From DASWIG01 sp965371445 (GTDB lineage: Bacteria; Acidobacteriota; Thermoanaerobaculia; Multivoradales; J023): 35,442 bases of DNA. Made by a program: the position numbers and the translations under genes. Below are positions 33,164 through 35,442 of this stretch, in pieces. Location of the stretch: the NCBI GenBank assembly GCA_965371445.1, contig CBDUYN010000102.1, forward strand, positions 1-35,442, written 5' to 3'. Numbering within the stretch: position 1 is the first letter of the stretch; each line of letters opens with the position of its first letter. The notes below the pieces were generated by a model, which saw only the letters and a program-made list of their open reading frames with translations, was not told where the DNA came from and ran no database searches.

Positions 33164-34146
33164 TCCGTCCATCCTTCCCGGAGGAGGCGCGCCGCGTCGC
33201 GGGCGCCGTAGGTGATGACGAGGTCGGCTCCGGCCCGGCGGATCGAGAGCAGCGACTCCATCAGGACGCGCTCGTAGTCGATCCAGCCGTTCTGGGCCGC
33301 GGCGTGGATCATCGAGTACTCGCCGCTCACGTGGTAGGCGACGAGCGGATGGTCGAACCTCTGGCGCATCTCGTGGAGGACGTCGAGGTAGGGAAGGGCG
33401 GGCTTGACCATCAGCAGGTCGGCTCCCTCGTCGACGTCGAGCTCGACCTCGCGGATCGCCTCACGGGCGTTCGCCGGGTCCATCTGGTAGCTACGCCGGT
33501 CGCCGAAAGCGGGTGTCGAGTCGGCGGCGTCGCGGAACGGGCCGTAGAAAGCGCTCGCGAACTTGGCGGCGTAGGCGAGGATTGGCACCTGCTCGAAGCC
33601 GGCGTCGTCCAGGGCGTCGCGGATGGCGAGCACCCGGCCGTCCATCATGTCGGAGGGGGCGATGACGTCGGCGCCGGCCTTGGCGAGCGAGACCGACTGG
33701 CGGGCCAGGTTCTCGACCGTCTCGTCGTTCAGGACCACCTCGCCGTCGAGCACGCCGCAGTGGCCGTGGTCGGTGTACTCGCAGAAGCAGACGTCGACGA
33801 CGAGGACGAGGTCGCCCACCTCGGCCTTGATCGCCCGCAGGGCCTGCTGGACGATGCCGTCCTCCGCCCAGGACGAGGCCCCTATAGGGTCTTTTGAGTC
33901 GGGCAGGCCGAAGAGGATGACGGCCGGGATCCCCTCGTCGTAGACCTCGCGGCAGACTTGGGCGGCGCGGTCGACGGAGAGCTGGGACACGCCGGGCATC
34001 GAGCCCACGGGGTTCTCGACACCCTCGCCGGGGCAGACGAAGAGGGGGTAGATGAAGTCGTCGCAGGAAAGCCGCGTCTCCCGCACCATACGGCGCAGGA
34101 CAGGAGTGCGGCGCAAGCGTCGGAGCCGGGTCGTGGGGTAGGTCAT
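33160..34146 (-). CDS. hemB: Delta-aminolevulinic acid dehydratase (porphobilinogen synthase)
   Basis: A 328-residue enzyme that condenses two 5-aminolevulinate molecules into porphobilinogen. Schiff-base lysines are K195 (AYAAKFASAFYGPF) and K248 (LLMVKPALPYLD). The cysteine-rich zinc site C120-F-C122-x7-C130 (DVCFCEYTDHGHCG) marks a zinc-type rather than magnesium-type enzyme. The start is placed at the ATG at 34146, where similarity begins; a farther ATG at 34197 lies upstream of the -10 box TATGAT (34159-34164), so it would not be transcribed. With transcription starting near 34152 the leader is only about six bases, and no Shine-Dalgarno is present. It is first in the hemB-hemL unit. Confidence 0.95.
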   Translation of the reverse strand: MTYPTTRLRRLRRTPVLRRMVRETRLSCDDFIYPLFVCPGEGVENPVGSMPGVSQLSVDRAAQVCREVYDEGIPAVILFGLPDSKDPIGASSWAEDGIVQQALRAIKAEVGDLVLVVDVCFCEYTDHGHCGVLDGEVVLNDETVENLARQSVSLAKAGADVIAPSDMMDGRVLAIRDALDDAGFEQVPILAYAAKFASAFYGPFRDAADSTPAFGDRRSYQMDPANAREAIREVELDVDEGADLLMVKPALPYLDVLHEMRQRFDHPLVAYHVSGEYSMIHAAAQNGWIDYERVLMESLLSIRRAGADLVITYGARDAARLLREGWTE

Positions 34147-34222
34147 GTGGAGGGTTGTATCATAGGCGGAGAGCCGCTGCGACATGACCGGCGTCACCTT
34201 TGGAAACTGTCGAGGAGAAGAG
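34147..34222. promoter_or_regulatory. Divergent promoter region between hemB and the XRE regulator
   Basis: A 76-bp divergent region. The minus-strand -10 box TATGAT (34159-34164) serves hemB. GAGGAGAAGAG before 34223 is the ribosome binding site of the regulator. The close divergent arrangement makes control of hemB by the regulator possible, but no operator palindrome is clear. Confidence 0.45.
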
Positions 34223-34615
34223 ATGACCTACCGCGAAAAGCTCCGCCACCTGCCCGAAGTGATCCGGCGCCTGCGCCGGCACGCCGGCTTCACCTCGGTC
34301 AACGCCGCGGCGCTCGCGATCCGCGAGAAGACCGGCGAGCCCTTCAGCCGTCCGACGCTCTCGAAATGGGAGAACGGCCGGCTGACGCCGTCGCTCGAGG
34401 TGCTGGTGACCTTCCTCGAAGGTCTCGGCTACGACCTCAAGGCCTTCCAGGACGAGCTCGACCGGGTCGCGCTCGACCGAGTCGCCGGGGACGACGTGGA
34501 GGCGAGGAAGCGTTCCGTCGCGGCGAAGCCGGCTGTGGCGACGCGGAGGGCGACGCGGAAGCCGTCCGTGCCGGCGCGTCGGAGCGGGGCGGGGTGGATG
34601 GTCTGGGAGGACTGA
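34223..34615 (+). CDS. XRE-family helix-turn-helix regulator
   Basis: A 130-residue protein from the ATG at 34223, directly after GAGGAGAAGAG. Residues about 8-75 are a Cro/C1-type HTH: LPEVIRRLRRHAGFTSVNAA, ALAIREKTG, the recognition region PFSRPTLSKWENGRLTPSLE, then VLVTFLEGLGYDL. The tail is basic and Ala/Arg-rich (KRSVAAKPAVATRRATRKPS), probably disordered and able to bind DNA non-specifically. It is transcribed away from hemB. Its targets are unknown. Confidence 0.85.
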   Translation: MTYREKLRHLPEVIRRLRRHAGFTSVNAAALAIREKTGEPFSRPTLSKWENGRLTPSLEVLVTFLEGLGYDLKAFQDELDRVALDRVAGDDVEARKRSVAAKPAVATRRATRKPSVPARRSGAGWMVWED

Positions 34616-34650
34616 GCCTGACCCTGCCATCCGGGTGCTAGATCTGAAGC

Positions 34651-34746
34651 ATGTCTTCGCTCGACGATCTCCGACAACGTCTCCAGGCGGCCGAGCCGAC
34701 GTGATCGTCTTGAACGACGCGCCGCCGTGGCTCGCACAGAGTGCGC
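34651..34746 (+). pseudogene. Internally deleted MNT-type nucleotidyltransferase remnant
   Basis: The ATG at 34651 opens with MSSLDDLRQRLQAAEPT and then hits TGA. A neighbouring frame immediately continues ADVIVLNDAPPWLAQSALS, which matches the conserved D-V-V-x-L-N-D-A-P-P-x-L-A segment in the middle of minimal nucleotidyltransferases (MntA type, partners of HEPN toxins). The intervening G-S-x-A-R-G catalytic region is missing, so an internal deletion joined the two ends. Confidence 0.45.
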
Positions 34747-34923
34747 TCTCGTGCGCTTTTTCGTCAAGACCATGGCGCTGGCCGACGACGCGCGCTGGTG
34801 GAGCGAGATCCTGCCGCCTGGGGTTCCTCGCCCACCGCAACCGGAGCGTGCCCGGGCCATCGATCTCACTCCTTGGTCCGGGCGTGAGAACTGGGCGCGG
34901 GATCCTGCATCTCAGGTACACCC
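34747..34923. other. Non-coding or decayed stretch
   Basis: The plus strand has an open stretch (VRFFVKTMALADDARWWSEI, then LPPGVPRPP) without a ribosome binding site or recognised family. Nothing else is supported. Confidence 0.3.
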
Positions 34924-35058
34924 TCACTTCTCCACCTCCAGTTCTGCGCTTACCGCTATTCTATAGACTGGGTGATCGATCCGGGCGATGGCAAACTGAA
35001 ATTGGCGTCCATCTTCCAGAGTTAGGATGAGATCTTCTCTATCCCCAAATGCTTTCAT
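34924..35058 (-). CDS. Possible small protein of unknown function
   Basis: Forty-four codons from the ATG at 35058 (LILTLEDGRQFQFAIARIDH, then PVYRIAVSAELEVEK) with a protein-like beta pattern. Base composition is clearly more AT-rich than the rest of the window. TTGGAGGGG lies about 17 bases upstream, too far for a normal ribosome binding site; the frame is also open up to a TTG at 35121. It may be a real small gene or the end of a lost one. I recognise no family. Confidence 0.3.
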   Translation of the reverse strand: MKAFGDREDLILTLEDGRQFQFAIARIDHPVYRIAVSAELEVEK

Positions 35059-35254
35059 GAAAAAGCATCTGATGCCCCTCCAATGATTCGATCGAACCCT
35101 GCGCAATATAGCGGCCACCAATTGTCAACTGGTACGCCACAGGTAGAGATCGAATGGAAACGCCTGAGACTGTTCCACGGCCTGCCGCCGGTCGTGCCTC
35201 TGAAGATCCTTGCATGCTCGTTTCCTTCCTTAGTTATCCATTTAGTAAATCACT

Positions 35255-35422
35255 CTAGCTCTGGCGCCCGATAGCCGCAAGGCCGCAGAACGTATAGCGG
35301 TTAAGCGTCCACCGGCGCCCCTCCGGCAGCTCTTGCCGCTCTCGGAAGCAAGGTCCCTTGGACCGTCGCCGACGATTCATAGCGCGCTCGCGTCCGGTGC
35401 AGCCGCCTTGTTCTGCGGCCAT
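35255..35422 (-). CDS. Possible 55-residue basic protein
   Basis: The ATG at 35422 is preceded by a good ribosome binding site (GGGAGAAGAC). The product is Arg- and Cys-containing (MAAEQGGCTGRERAMNRRRR ... WTLNRYTFCGLAA) and ends at the TAG at 35255. No family is recognised and the right edge of the window hides its promoter. It could be chance. Confidence 0.25.
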   Translation of the reverse strand: MAAEQGGCTGRERAMNRRRRSKGPCFRERQELPEGRRWTLNRYTFCGLAAIGRQS

Positions 35423-35442
35423 GTCTTCTCCCTCTCTTCTCC

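Noticed and set aside
35000..35254. An AT-richer tail with a perfect TTGACA on the minus strand near 35130
   Set aside because: No -10 box at a proper distance, and the downstream ORF is weak.

Overview
The window is GC-rich, densely packed bacterial chromosomal DNA. It probably comes from an Acidobacteriota-type organism, perhaps a Thermoanaerobaculia relative. Support for this is a secreted von Willebrand factor A protein of the kind common in Acidobacteria beside a secreted TPR protein, several exported hypothetical and lipoprotein genes, and a selenocysteine-containing thioredoxin-like protein. This placement is inferred from protein style; no rRNA gene is present. I see no tRNA, rRNA, CRISPR array or intact insertion sequence.

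Layout. 1-2648 (+): a vWA-like membrane protein followed, in another frame, by a chain of about five Fn3-like repeats; probably one frameshifted gene that begins left of the window. 2853-3528 (-): a vapBC toxin-antitoxin pair that ends against a truncated ytoQ remnant (3673-3795). 3832-7213 (-): a CDF cation transporter, a secreted selenoprotein with a UxxC redox motif and a clear SECIS-like hairpin, and a lipid kinase. 7411-8716 (+): an exported protein and a matrixin-type zinc protease, closed by a strong terminator. 8873-10162 (-): a sialidase-fold lipoprotein. 10393-11084 (+): a nucleotidyltransferase two-gene module whose promoter spacer is filled by a palindrome. 11154-14011 (+): a secreted purple-acid-phosphatase-like enzyme and a zinc alcohol dehydrogenase. 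14024-18148 (-): vWA and TPR secreted proteins, then an ALDH7-like dehydrogenase.

18312-27089 is an accessory island. It opens with a relB antitoxin and a truncated yafQ toxin between two copies of a 33-bp direct repeat. Next comes a five-gene minus-strand operon (26302 to 18895): a small unknown protein, a RADAR ATPase (RdrA-like), a RADAR adenosine deaminase (RdrB-like), a four-helix membrane protein, and a nucleoside 2-deoxyribosyltransferase-like protein. The far side holds about 800 bp of decayed gene remnants. RADAR is a known antiphage system that deaminates adenosine in RNA or nucleotides. The unusual part here is the translationally coupled deoxyribosyltransferase-like gene, together with the small leading gene. 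The next gene (28706-27138) is a separate ATPase fused to a PD-(D/E)XK-like nuclease domain, so the area looks like a defence hotspot.

28814-35442: a small secreted acidic protein, the N-terminal remnant of a phosphotransferase gene, an O-antigen-ligase family membrane protein, a 7Fe ferredoxin, hemL and hemB (tetrapyrrole synthesis, coupled by an ATGA overlap), a divergent XRE regulator, and a gene-poor tail with a nucleotidyltransferase remnant and two weak small ORFs. Several promoters share a TAGAAT, TATACT or TATGAT -10 box, and some lie so close to the start codon that the transcripts are probably leaderless.
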